In this document: positions 1-6,906 of the stretch, one piece after another
Layout: every line of letters begins with the position of its first letter
Position numbering within the stretch: the stretch's first letter is position 1
Assembly (NCBI GenBank): GCA_041306005.1
Contig: JBFYKJ010000074.1
Location: 1 to 26,899 of the forward strand
Source: JBFYKJ01 sp041306005
Lineage (GTDB): Archaea; Altiarchaeota; Altiarchaeia; JAFGQM01
Direction of reading: 5' to 3'
Length of the DNA: 26,899 bases
The notes under the pieces: generated by a model
What the model was told of the DNA's origin: nothing
The model's input: only the letters and a program-made list of their open reading frames with translations
Database searches by the model: none
Program-made: the position numbers and the translations under genes

Positions 1-24
1 ATGGGCCAAATAGTTTTTAATCCC

Positions 25-43
25 GCCGCGATTAATTAGCGGC
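25..43 (+). promoter_or_regulatory. TATA-like element inside a short inverted repeat, upstream of apt
   Basis: GCCGC (25-29) and GCGGC (39-43) form perfect 5-bp arms around GATTAATTA. The AT-rich core is centred about 26-27 nt before the ATG at 61, the distance expected for an archaeal TATA box serving a leaderless transcript. Whether the flanking arms are an operator is unknown. Confidence 0.4.
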
Positions 44-60
44 TTGTAATTAAAAGAAAA

Positions 61-573
61 ATGGACTTAAAGAAGTTTATCAGGGACGTGCCGAATTTCC
101 CAAAGAAAGGGATAGTGTTCAAGGATATAACGCCGCTCCTTCAAAACCCGGACGCCTTTAACGACGCGATATTCCAGCTCTACGACAAGGTCAAGCACCA
201 CAAGTTCGATTATGTCGTGTCCCTCGAGTCGCGGGGATTCCTCTTCGGCGCGCCCCTTGCCCTGAAGCTTGGCGCAGGCTTTATCCCTGTGAGAAAGCCG
301 GGCAAACTGCCATACCGAGTGAAAGAAGCAACCTACGAGAAAGAGTACGGGGAAGACAAACTATGCGTGCACGAGGATGCGATCCAATTCGGCAGCTCGG
401 TCCTGATAGTCGACGATCTTCTGGCCACCGGCGGGAGCGCGGAAGCGACCGCGCGGCTTGTCGAGGAACTTGGCGGCAGGGTCGACCAGATGCTCTTCCT
501 GGTAGAGCTCGGCTTCCTCAAGGGCCGGGAGAGGCTGACGAAGTACAAAGTCGAGTCGATACTGGCGTATTAG
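61..573 (+). CDS. apt: Adenine phosphoribosyltransferase
   Basis: This cytosolic enzyme condenses adenine with PRPP to give AMP and pyrophosphate. The 170-residue product has normal family length, with the N-terminal IRDVPNFPKKGIVFKDITP signature (residues 8-26), ESRGF (57-60 region) and the PRPP-binding VLIVDDLLATGGS loop (about 114-126). The ATG follows an A-rich stretch with no ribosome binding site, and a TATA-like box lies about 26 nt upstream. It converges on the MTA phosphorylase gene, whose reaction releases adenine, so the pair fits recovery of adenine from methylthioadenosine. The family call is secure; some archaeal APRT homologs are hypoxanthine or xanthine enzymes, but the N-terminal signature here is that of classical APRT. 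Confidence 0.93.
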   Translation: MDLKKFIRDVPNFPKKGIVFKDITPLLQNPDAFNDAIFQLYDKVKHHKFDYVVSLESRGFLFGAPLALKLGAGFIPVRKPGKLPYRVKEATYEKEYGEDKLCVHEDAIQFGSSVLIVDDLLATGGSAEATARLVEELGGRVDQMLFLVELGFLKGRERLTKYKVESILAY

Positions 574-585
574 GCTAACGCACAT

Positions 586-617
586 CCCTAAACGAAGCGC
601 CCTAAACGCCCTAACGG
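586..617. repeat. Three short direct repeats CCCTAAACG-like
   Basis: CCCTAAACG occurs at 586-594 and 600-608, followed directly by the variant CCCTAACGG at 609-617. The repeats fill the gap between two convergent genes. They overlap an inverted repeat and probably arose by replication slippage. Confidence 0.6.
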
Positions 618-625
618 CAGGGCGC
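597..625. terminator. Inverted repeat between convergent genes
   Basis: GCGCCCT (597-603) pairs perfectly with AGGGCGC (619-625) across a 15-nt loop, between the apt stop (571-573) and the MTA phosphorylase stop (627-629). There is no T tract, so termination is only suggested by position. Confidence 0.3.
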
Positions 626-626
626 C

Positions 627-1442
627 TTATAGCTTGGCATTCCGCATAGCCTCGCCGCACCCGCAGCTTCGCTTATCGGGCAGCGTCCGGACTATCTCAG
701 CTATGAGTTTCTTCACACGCTCGTTGTTCTCCTTGAATATCCTGCCGACATCCGCGGCGGTCACGGGTTTCACATTCGGCACGCCCTCGAGGCCGACGTC
801 GTAGTCGGTTATGAGCGAGATATTCAAATAGCACATCTCTTTCTCCCTCGCAAGGACGGCCTCCGGATACTGGGTCATGTTGATGACCTGCCAGCCGGAA
901 GAGGAATACCATCGGGATTCCGCCTTCGTCGAGAACCTCGGCCCGTTGATGACTACTACGGTCCCCTTCGGGTGATAGCTTATTCCCAGCTTCTCGCACG
1001 CCTCGATTGCGACCTTGCGCATCTCCGGGCAGTACGGCTCGGCGAATGACACGTGCGAGACTTCTGGCCCATGGTAGAACGTGTCGTCCCTGCCCCAGGT
1101 CCGATCAACCAGCTGGTCGCAGATGACAAAGTCGCCTGGCTTGACGTCCGGCTGCAGGCTGCCCGATGCACACGGCCCGATTATCCGCTCGACGCCGATT
1201 TCCTTAAACGACATCACGTTCGCCTTGTAAGGGACCTTATGTGGGGGGATTGTGTGGCCGGCGTTGTGGCGAGGCATGAAAGCTACGGGCTTACCCCCTA
1301 CTTTGCCCACAGTCAGCGGCGACCTTAAGTGCGCCGGGTGCTCCTTGTGCGCCTTGCTTGCGCGCGTCTCGGCTTCTTCGAACAACGAGTAAAAGCCCGA
1401 ACCGCCGAAGATGCCTATCTTTGGATTGCTTGCCTTGTCCAT
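627..1442 (-). CDS. mtnP: S-methyl-5'-thioadenosine phosphorylase
   Basis: It cleaves methylthioadenosine (and probably 5'-deoxyadenosine) with phosphate to adenine and 5-methylthioribose-1-phosphate. The 271-residue protein has the phosphate loop GGSGFY near the N terminus, PRHNAGHTIPPHKVPY, the NMTQYPE substrate motif and TDYD. The Asp pair of TDYD marks 6-aminopurine-specific MTAPs as opposed to the Asn of 6-oxopurine PNPs. A C-terminal CGC (about 260-262) resembles the disulfide-forming CXC reported for thermophilic archaeal MTAP. It starts 31 nt after the mtnA stop on the same strand, forming an mtnA-mtnP operon. Methylthioinosine phosphorylase activity cannot be excluded by sequence reading alone. 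Confidence 0.9.
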   Translation of the reverse strand: MDKASNPKIGIFGGSGFYSLFEEAETRASKAHKEHPAHLRSPLTVGKVGGKPVAFMPRHNAGHTIPPHKVPYKANVMSFKEIGVERIIGPCASGSLQPDVKPGDFVICDQLVDRTWGRDDTFYHGPEVSHVSFAEPYCPEMRKVAIEACEKLGISYHPKGTVVVINGPRFSTKAESRWYSSSGWQVINMTQYPEAVLAREKEMCYLNISLITDYDVGLEGVPNVKPVTAADVGRIFKENNERVKKLIAEIVRTLPDKRSCGCGEAMRNAKL

Positions 1443-1473
1443 TGCGGTTTATGATCGGGAGGTGCTGACCTTG

Positions 1474-2493
1474 CTACTTCGCTCCCTTCAGCTTTTTAAT
1501 CTCTCCCGGCTTAAAAATCCCCTTCTCGGTGACGATGCCGGTTATGTATTTCGCAGGGGTGACATCAAAGCCCGGGTTTCGGGCCTTCGCGCCCGGGGCG
1601 GCTATGCGCGCTTTCACAGGCGTTCGCGCCTTCTCATCCCAGCCCCAGGCTTCCAGTACCTCGGCGTCCTCCCGCTCTTCAATCGGTATGCCCGTACCAG
1701 TCGGGCAGGAGAAGTCTATCGTCGAGAAAGGGGCGGCTATATAAAAGGGTATTTTGTTCTCATGCGCAACAACAGCTTTCCCATAGGTCCCTATCTTATT
1801 GGCTATGTCGCCGTTGAGGGCGACCCTGTCCGTCCCGACTATGCACATATCCACTTCGCCCCTTAGCATATAGTGCCCGGCGGCGTTATCGGCGATTACT
1901 GCGTGGTCAATCCCTTCTTGCACCATCTCAAAGGCGGTCAGCTTGGCGCCCTGGCATCGCGGCCTTGTCTCATCGACCCAGACAAAGATCTTCTTCCCGT
2001 TCCGGTTTGCAAGCCTTATGGGCGCGAGGGCCGTGCCATAATCGACGCACGCAAGGGCCCCTGCATTGCAGTGGGTGAGTATCCTCATGCCGCCCTTTAT
2101 GAGCTTCTCGCCGATTTCACCTATTTTCCTGCACCGCTCAGCAGATGCATCGGCATAGGCGTCCGCAACACCCTTCGGGTTTGAACCCGCATAATTTGCC
2201 TTGAAGTATTTTACCGCGTCGAACAGGTCATATGCAGTCGGGCGGGCCTTGGAGATAACCTCTTCGGCCTTAGCAAGCTTCCCGGACAGCGCCCCCTGCG
2301 CCATGCCGTAGCAGGCCGCCGCGCCGATAGCCGGGGCGCCCCTGATAGTCATGTCCTTTATCGCGCTGGCAGTGTCCTCGAAGGTCTTGCACCTGAAGAG
2401 CTTGAACCCATATGGCAGCAGCTTTTGGTCTATCATGACGACCTCGCCGCCCTCCATCCAGACGCTCCTGTAGTCCTTTCCGTTGATTTTCAT
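1474..2493 (-). CDS. mtnA: S-methyl-5-thioribose-1-phosphate isomerase
   Basis: It converts methylthioribose-1-phosphate (or 5-deoxyribose-1-phosphate) to the ribulose-1-phosphate isomer. The 339-residue protein carries TIRGAPAIG (49-57), THCNAGALA with catalytic Cys142, VDETRPRCQGAKLTA, and VGTDRVALNGDIANKIGTY with catalytic Asp222. These MtnA signatures and the length separate it from eIF2B subunits. I chose the ATG at 2493; a GTG six codons upstream (2511) is in frame but adds residues that homologs normally lack. It is upstream of mtnP in the same operon. A related archaeal enzyme, ribose-1,5-bisphosphate isomerase, is the main alternative, but no AMP phosphorylase or RuBisCO is nearby. 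Confidence 0.9.
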   Translation of the reverse strand: MKINGKDYRSVWMEGGEVVMIDQKLLPYGFKLFRCKTFEDTASAIKDMTIRGAPAIGAAACYGMAQGALSGKLAKAEEVISKARPTAYDLFDAVKYFKANYAGSNPKGVADAYADASAERCRKIGEIGEKLIKGGMRILTHCNAGALACVDYGTALAPIRLANRNGKKIFVWVDETRPRCQGAKLTAFEMVQEGIDHAVIADNAAGHYMLRGEVDMCIVGTDRVALNGDIANKIGTYGKAVVAHENKIPFYIAAPFSTIDFSCPTGTGIPIEEREDAEVLEAWGWDEKARTPVKARIAAPGAKARNPGFDVTPAKYITGIVTEKGIFKPGEIKKLKGAK

Positions 2494-2525
2494 CTTACCG
2501 CGCACGGACACTCAAAAAGCAGTTT

Positions 2526-3026
2526 TTAATCTAGCCAGAGCGCCATGGATACCCCATTCTGGTAGCGCTTGCCTATCTTGTAGGCCCTCTGGGCAACGCC
2601 CTCTTTCAAAAAGCCGTTGTCCTCGTAAAGGTCGCGGGCCCGGACGTTCTCCTCGGCGACTAAGACCTCAAGCCTCTTTATCCCCATATCCTCCGCCAGC
2701 GAGATTGCATAGTCTATAGCTGCATCGCCCAAATCCCTGCCCCAGTACTCCTTGGCTATGGCAATGCCAAAGCGTGCCACGTGGCCGCGCTTCGTCCCCT
2801 TTCGGAAGGGCATCAGCGAGAACGAGCCGGCTATCTCGCCGTCGACAAGTATTGCATACCAAAAGCCGCCCTCCCCCTTGCAGTGGTCAAAGAAGTCGCC
2901 GGTAGACAACATCGGCACCGGGCAATTTACGTCAAGATAGTGCGAGACGTCCGGGTCGTTGACTATCTCGTTGAGCCGCTCAAGGTCTCTCCTCGCGACC
3001 GGCCTGAATGTCACCCTCACGACCAT
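2526..3026 (-). CDS. GNAT family N-acetyltransferase (RimJ/RimL-like)
   Basis: A 166-residue single-domain GNAT protein. The acetyl-CoA region is visible as FGIAIAKEYWGRDLGDAAIDYAI (about 87-109); the pyrophosphate loop reads GRDLGD, a variant of the usual QxxGxG/A. The C-terminal NVRARDLYEDNGF segment is typical of the fold. The substrate (protein N terminus, polyamine or small molecule) cannot be read from sequence. The start is supported by a TATA box about 33 nt upstream. The gene ends 32 nt before the mtnA ATG on the same strand, so read-through into mtnA is plausible, but no functional link is evident. Confidence 0.85.
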   Translation of the reverse strand: MVVRVTFRPVARRDLERLNEIVNDPDVSHYLDVNCPVPMLSTGDFFDHCKGEGGFWYAILVDGEIAGSFSLMPFRKGTKRGHVARFGIAIAKEYWGRDLGDAAIDYAISLAEDMGIKRLEVLVAEENVRARDLYEDNGFLKEGVAQRAYKIGKRYQNGVSMALWLD

Positions 3027-3055
3027 CCTTGTCTTAGGTAATTGACGTACGAATG

Positions 3056-3062
3056 ATTTATA
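3056..3062 (-). promoter_or_regulatory. TATA box for the GNAT gene
   Basis: Minus strand reads TATAAAT, centred 33 nt upstream of the ATG at 3026. This predicts a leader of only a few nucleotides. Confidence 0.5.
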
Positions 3063-3108
3063 CGCGATTTACGCGGCACTGGGTGGCATGCCGCACCGCT
3101 TGGCGGGC

Positions 3109-4062
3109 TCACCCCGTGCTTGTCCTCTCTATCCCGGCTTCGCCGAACTCACAATATTCGGAATATCCGCATATAAGCGGCTCGAGGTCCCGCGAAAGGT
3201 CGTAGTCCACAAGCGCAGCGGCGAGGTCGCGGCCGTATACCGACGTTTGCGCAGCGGCCCCTTCGACACGTATCAACGGGGTGTATGATACGGCCCCAAT
3301 CTTGGAGTACCTCTCAGCCTCCTTCTTGAACTCATTCGAATCCACCATTATAAGTATGAACAGGTCCTTGCCGGCCGCGGCCATCCCGCGCAGCTGGGCC
3401 TCTATGTCCACGGGGTACTTGCAGAGCTCGCAGGTATCCGTGTAGAAATACCGGACTATCACGTAGCCGGCTTTCTTGAAGTCCTGCTCCATGAAACTGG
3501 TCATAGGCTCGGTGAAAACGTTCTGGGGCAGGTCCCTCGAGCCCGGGCACGCACCGCAGTCATAAGGGCATATTGTGCAGTTCTCCCCCGCATCGCACAT
3601 CACATCGCCGCAATAAGCCGAACTGTCCCTGCAGTAGCCGTGGACGCAATGCCCGCAGCAGGCCTTTGACGCATTGCAGTTAATGCCTGAAGCGGTGCAT
3701 TCCGGCTTTGGCTGGGTGACATTAATCGCCGGCGGTGCAACGCACGACTGTGAAGTAGAAGGCTTTTGCCGTATTGTGCCGCATGCGCCCTCGTCGATGC
3801 ACACCCTGTGCTGGAAGCCGCCGTCGCATTTGGACCATTCACCGCAAAGCCAGTCCTCGACGCACTGCTTAGGCATGTCCATGTAGAAGAACAGCGCCAG
3901 AAGCGCCACCAATGCGATCATTATTGTGGCAAGCGGGCCCTTCAGGAAAGACAGCTGGCCGGGGGGCTTTGGCTGCAGGTACGGCGATACCTCCTGCGTG
4001 CTGTCCAGCTTGCCGCTGTAAGCGCTGCTCTTGCTGAGCATCCAATCCTTTTGTTTGGCCAT
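3109..4062 (-). CDS. Membrane-anchored Cys-rich protein with TSP1-like and thioredoxin-like regions
   Basis: The 317-residue product has a short cytoplasmic N terminus, one membrane helix (about 44-61) and a large, presumably extracytoplasmic, part. Residues 67-95 (CVEDWLCGEWSKC and following Cys) resemble a thrombospondin type 1 module. Residues 121-172 are Cys-dense, including CGDVMCDAGENC-TICPYDCG. The C-terminal third (about 182-295) looks thioredoxin-like, with YTDTCELCKYP (CxxC at 211-214) and a possible cis-Pro in SYTPL (262). This suggests an envelope thiol-disulfide or metal-binding role, possibly in folding disulfide-rich surface proteins. Exact function is unknown; the thioredoxin fold call is moderately sure. 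Confidence 0.7.
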   Translation of the reverse strand: MAKQKDWMLSKSSAYSGKLDSTQEVSPYLQPKPPGQLSFLKGPLATIMIALVALLALFFYMDMPKQCVEDWLCGEWSKCDGGFQHRVCIDEGACGTIRQKPSTSQSCVAPPAINVTQPKPECTASGINCNASKACCGHCVHGYCRDSSAYCGDVMCDAGENCTICPYDCGACPGSRDLPQNVFTEPMTSFMEQDFKKAGYVIVRYFYTDTCELCKYPVDIEAQLRGMAAAGKDLFILIMVDSNEFKKEAERYSKIGAVSYTPLIRVEGAAAQTSVYGRDLAAALVDYDLSRDLEPLICGYSEYCEFGEAGIERTSTG

Positions 4063-4140
4063 TTAGAGCGTGGGTCGCTGGGCGCCTGGCTTTGATAATG
4101 CTTGCGGGGGATAATTAATGCCTTGGGGTAGATAAAAGGG

Positions 4141-4155
4141 CCGCCCTTCGGGCGG
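4141..4155 (-). terminator. Hairpin terminator after the Ogg2 gene
   Basis: CCGCCC (4141-4146), a 3-nt loop and GGGCGG (4150-4155) form a perfect 6-bp GC stem starting 13 nt beyond the stop of the minus-strand glycosylase gene. On the minus strand the stem is followed by CCCTTTTATC, giving a short T run. Confidence 0.5.
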
Positions 4156-4168
4156 ATGAAAATGCGCC

Positions 4169-4795
4169 TCACTTAAGCACCTTACCTGTTTCCATATACC
4201 AAAGGTACAAATCCAGCGCGGCCTGGTCGAGGCCTGCGCGGGAAGCAAGCCTCTTGAGGACCTCCTCCATCTTAAGATACGCACTTTTTGTCAGGGTCCT
4301 TGGCCGCGTTATCAATCCGTGCTTCTCGAGCAGGTCGATTATGTGGAAGTCTATTATGGCGACGTCGCCGTAGCCTATGTTCCTCAGGAAGTGGCTGGCC
4401 TCCTTGTAGCCGAGCCCCCTGACGTTCGTCACTATCCAGTCGCGGAGCTCCGGCCCGCGCTTTCCCGAGGACAACTCCCAAAAAAGGGGTTCTCGTATGC
4501 TTCGCGCCGCGAGTATGTACGAGGTCTTCCCGTTATAGAACCTGCAGACCGTCTCGCGGACCTTTTGCTTCAGCTCCGCAGCCGGGAGGTCCGAAAACCC
4601 GCGGCCTATCTCCTTCTGCGCGCGGATGCCCCTCTCCGCGCTGCAGTTCGCGGTGCAGATGCAGAAGCACAGCTCGCTGAAGATGCCATCCTTCGGCCCA
4701 AAACCTGTTTTCTTGAATTGAGCAATGCGCCTTCGCACAGCCGCCCCGACCGGCCCCCTCTTCAGTACTTCGATATTCGATAACAGGCTTTCCAT
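4169..4795 (-). CDS. ogg: N-glycosylase/DNA lyase, archaeal Ogg2 type
   Basis: A bifunctional base-excision repair enzyme that removes 8-oxoguanine and nicks the abasic strand. The 208-residue protein carries a helix-hairpin-helix (about 126-142, GLGYKEASHFLRNIGY) with Lys131 as the Schiff-base nucleophile and Asp149 in AIIDFHI as the catalytic acid. This Lys/Asp spacing matches the Methanocaldococcus Ogg2 enzyme, and the protein ends in Lys208; a C-terminal lysine contacts 8-oxoguanine in archaeal Ogg2 structures. It is divergent from the hydrogenase gene, so an oxidative-damage repair gene shares the intergenic region with an oxygen-sensitive enzyme. Confidence 0.9.
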   Translation of the reverse strand: MESLLSNIEVLKRGPVGAAVRRRIAQFKKTGFGPKDGIFSELCFCICTANCSAERGIRAQKEIGRGFSDLPAAELKQKVRETVCRFYNGKTSYILAARSIREPLFWELSSGKRGPELRDWIVTNVRGLGYKEASHFLRNIGYGDVAIIDFHIIDLLEKHGLITRPRTLTKSAYLKMEEVLKRLASRAGLDQAALDLYLWYMETGKVLK

Positions 4796-4872
4796 AAGTG
4801 TTAAACCGCCTGCCGGGCGGCGGCGGCCGGGCCAAAATATGCCCCCTCGGCGTTTTGAGGTTTTAATTATCG

Positions 4873-4924
4873 CTTACGTTGATTAAACCGATATGTCTTA
4901 CGTTGATTAAACCGATATGTCTTA
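4873..4924 (+). repeat. 24-bp perfect tandem repeat in the hydrogenase upstream region
   Basis: Two identical adjacent 24-bp units, 4873-4896 and 4897-4920, contain TTGATTAAACCGATATG, and the first four bases of a third copy (CTTA) follow. Each unit carries an AT-rich GATTAAAC box that could act as TATA or a regulator half-site. The second copy lies about 33 nt before the GTG at 4941 and about 48 nt before the ATG at 4956. The units lie between the divergent ogg and hydrogenase genes. Confidence 0.85.
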
Positions 4925-4955
4925 AGCCTAGCAAACCGTTGTGAATTGCCCGAAG

Positions 4956-6044
4956 ATGGCCGAAATCGACAACATCAAGAGCCTGGTCGAGTCAAAGTTC
5001 GCCTGCGTCCAGACCGCCCCGTCATTAAGGACCGCCCTTGGCGAGGCCTTCGGAATGATGCCGGGCGAACTTGTCGGCGGCAGGGTCGTCGCAGCGCTTC
5101 ACCGGCTAGGGTTTAAGAGAGTCTTTGAGACGGACTTCGGCGCAGAGATCCGGGTCATGGAAGAGAGCGCGGAACTGAAGAAACGCATAGACAACGAGGA
5201 CCGCCTGCCGATGATGACCTCTTGCTGCCCCTCGTGGGTCGGCATCTGCGTGAAGATGTACCCGGACATCGTGGGGCACCTCTCGACCTGCATGTCCCCG
5301 ATGGAGATGGTGAGCTCGCTGGCCAAGAATTATCTTGTTTATGAGCGCAAGTGGGGGGACATCAGCATCAGCGCCGTCATGCCGTGCTTTGCCAAGAAGA
5401 TGGAGGCGCAAAGAGGCCACACGGACGGCGTCCTGACCGCGATGGAACTTGCCGGCTGGATGAAGTCCGAGGGGATAAACCTCATGGACCTGAAGGACGG
5501 GTTCTACGACGCGCCGTTCGGGATGAGCTCGTCTGCCGGGACCATCTATGCCTCTACGGGCGGGGTCGCGGAAGCGACGCTCAGGACGTTTTCCGCGCTA
5601 TACGGCGGCCATTGCCCAAGCGAGCACCTGTACGAGGAGAAGCTTATAGCCGACGGCGTGCGGGAGAAGCGGGTCAATTGCGGCGACTACAAGCTCAAGG
5701 TAGCTATGGTCGAAGGGCCGAACGGCATACACAACTTCTGCAAGAAAGTCCGCGACGGCAAGGCCAAGGACTACCACCTGGTAGAGATGATGTTCTGCCA
5801 CGGCGGGTGCGTCGGCGGGCCCGGGATGCCAAACGCCGGCGACGACAAGTTCATCTCAAAGAGGATACGGGCGCTCAGGAACTACGACGACAACGCGGTG
5901 CTGACCTCGGCGCATGAGAACCCCTTGGTTAAGGAACTCTACAAACATTACCTGGGCAAACCCTTTGGCCAGAAGTCAAAGAAGATACTGCATGTCGAGG
6001 ACTTCAATGTCATGTTCGGCAACCCGCAGCCGTCTGGGAGATGA
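4956..6044 (+). CDS. hydA: Minimal [FeFe] hydrogenase catalytic protein (H-cluster domain with C-terminal SSU-like tail)
   Basis: It catalyses reversible H2 formation at an H-cluster. All binding motifs are present (numbering from this ATG): L1 TSCCPSW with Cys90/Cys91, L2 VMPCFAKK with Cys144, and L3 MMFCHGGCVGGPG with Cys281 and Cys285. The first Cys of the CC pair is the proton-relay residue in characterised enzymes. The final 40 residues (ENPLVKELYKHYLGKPF) match the small-subunit type domain. With 362 residues and only about 20 before the H-domain, it lacks every N-terminal ferredoxin-like domain. An in-frame GTG at 4941 would add five residues. No maturase gene (HydE, HydF, HydG) is in the window. 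NARF/Nar1-type relatives are excluded by the intact L1-L3 motifs. Confidence 0.93.
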   Translation: MAEIDNIKSLVESKFACVQTAPSLRTALGEAFGMMPGELVGGRVVAALHRLGFKRVFETDFGAEIRVMEESAELKKRIDNEDRLPMMTSCCPSWVGICVKMYPDIVGHLSTCMSPMEMVSSLAKNYLVYERKWGDISISAVMPCFAKKMEAQRGHTDGVLTAMELAGWMKSEGINLMDLKDGFYDAPFGMSSSAGTIYASTGGVAEATLRTFSALYGGHCPSEHLYEEKLIADGVREKRVNCGDYKLKVAMVEGPNGIHNFCKKVRDGKAKDYHLVEMMFCHGGCVGGPGMPNAGDDKFISKRIRALRNYDDNAVLTSAHENPLVKELYKHYLGKPFGQKSKKILHVEDFNVMFGNPQPSGR

Positions 6045-6050
6045 GCCCGT

Positions 6051-6060
6051 AGTTTTAAAG
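6051..6060 (+). promoter_or_regulatory. TATA-like box for the membrane partner gene
   Basis: AGTTTTAAAG is centred about 32 nt before the ATG at 6088, in the 43-nt gap after the hydrogenase stop. It may allow separate transcription of the membrane gene. Confidence 0.35.
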
Positions 6061-6087
6061 TTAGTTTCAACCGAGTTTCAAGTGAAA

Positions 6088-6630
6088 ATGGAAATCAACG
6101 AGAATGCAGGCAGGTACCTGCTCGGGCACGCGCAAGGGACTGTGATGATGTACGCGTATGTTCTAGCGGGCTTCCTCATACCGTTCACTATCGGCCACCC
6201 GCAGGAGCTCGTCGGCGTCGCGGTCAACTGCGCCCTCATACTCGCCGCGCTGTCGATGAAGTCCGCCTGGCAGGCGGTGCCGCTCGCGACCGCGCCTAGC
6301 ATAGGCGTGCTCGCGCGGGGCCTCATCTTCGGGCCGTACACGCCTTACCTCGCCCTAATGCTGCCGTTCATATGGGCCGGGAACGCGGCGCTCGTGCTTG
6401 GGATAAGGCACCTGATGGGCAAGAAGCTGAATTACGGGATATCGCTCGGCGTATCCGCGGCGGCCAAGGCCTGCGCAATCTTCATCCCCGCCTTCGCGCT
6501 GGTATCGCTTTCTATCCTGCCGCAGGCCTTCCTCATCGCCATGGGCCCCGTGCAGCTGCTGACCGCGCTCGGAGGCGGCATCTTGGCCTATGGGCTGCGA
6601 AATGCCGCAAGGGCAAAAGGGTTATTCTGA
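6088..6630 (+). CDS. Six-helix membrane protein next to the hydrogenase
   Basis: A 180-residue, almost wholly hydrophobic protein with about six predicted helices (near 18-36, 40-57, 62-78, 86-108, 117-142, 150-170) and a short polar C terminus. Conserved-looking features are GHPQELVG-VN (36-47), PSIGVLARGLIFGPYTP (70-86) and PFIWAGN (93-99). Size and helix number resemble S-components of ECF-type transporters, but no ECF ATPase is nearby. It begins 43 nt after the hydrogenase stop and shares its terminator, so a role with the hydrogenase (anchoring, or import of something needed for it) is plausible inference. The in-frame ORF extends upstream to 5914, but those codons overlap the hydrogenase gene and do not look like a protein; the ATG at 6088 fits. 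Confidence 0.8.
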   Translation: MEINENAGRYLLGHAQGTVMMYAYVLAGFLIPFTIGHPQELVGVAVNCALILAALSMKSAWQAVPLATAPSIGVLARGLIFGPYTPYLALMLPFIWAGNAALVLGIRHLMGKKLNYGISLGVSAAAKACAIFIPAFALVSLSILPQAFLIAMGPVQLLTALGGGILAYGLRNAARAKGLF

Positions 6631-6641
6631 TCCGAAAGAGG

Positions 6642-6662
6642 GTGGCTGCGAAGCCGCTTTTT
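6642..6662 (+). terminator. Intrinsic-type terminator closing the hydrogenase pair
   Basis: GTGGCT (6642-6647) and AGCCGC (6652-6657) form a 6-bp stem with one G-U pair and a GCGA loop of the GNRA type, followed by TTTTT (6658-6662). It starts 12 nt after the membrane-gene stop. Confidence 0.6.
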
Positions 6663-6674
6663 GCGACTTAAAAC

Positions 6675-6684
6675 GATATTAATA
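6675..6684 (+). promoter_or_regulatory. TATA box of the rubredoxin gene
   Basis: GATATTAATA is centred about 27 nt before the ATG at 6707, consistent with a leaderless transcript that begins the O2/ROS block. Confidence 0.5.
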
Positions 6685-6706
6685 ACCTAAGCCCCCTAAT
6701 TATCCC

Positions 6707-6865
6707 ATGGACAAATACCGGTGCATGATATGCGGGTATGTATACGACCCGAAGGACGGCGACCCTGCTGCGGGAATACCCTCCGGGACCGATTTCATCG
6801 ACCTGCCGCCAGATTGGGTGTGCCCTCTCTGCGGCGCGGGAAAGGAGAGCTTCGAGAGGGTATAG
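6707..6865 (+). CDS. rub: Rubredoxin
   Basis: A 52-residue electron carrier with one Fe(Cys)4 centre. CMICG (Cys6, Cys9) and CPLCG (Cys39, Cys42) provide the ligands; YVYDPKDGDP and DLPPDWVCP are textbook rubredoxin segments. The start is the only sensible ATG and has a TATA box 27 nt upstream. The flavodiiron gene begins 41 nt after the stop. Rubredoxin is the usual electron donor to flavodiiron proteins and superoxide reductases, both encoded just downstream, which strongly supports a common O2-detoxifying role. Confidence 0.96.
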   Translation: MDKYRCMICGYVYDPKDGDPAAGIPSGTDFIDLPPDWVCPLCGAGKESFERV

Positions 6866-6906
6866 TGCATCTAGTGGTTGGCAACCTGTTACTCAGAGGA
6901 CCTAAA

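Noticed and set aside
1..39. Twelve-codon open frame at the window start
   Set aside because: Too short, no homology recognisable, and it overlaps the likely apt promoter.
1474..2493. Ribose-1,5-bisphosphate isomerase of the archaeal AMP pathway
   Set aside because: MtnA signatures are complete and the gene is paired with MTA phosphorylase; no AMP phosphorylase or RuBisCO gene is in the window.
4873..4924. CRISPR-like repeat
   Set aside because: The two units are directly adjacent with no spacers, and no cas gene is present.
5351..5917. 188-codon plus-strand frame inside the hydrogenase gene
   Set aside because: Arg-rich shadow in another frame of a gene with complete family motifs.
6721..6906. 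N-terminal extension of the flavodiiron protein
   Set aside because: The open frame overlaps the rubredoxin gene out of frame; the family start MALKSIRPGVSY is at 6907 with an SD-like site just upstream.
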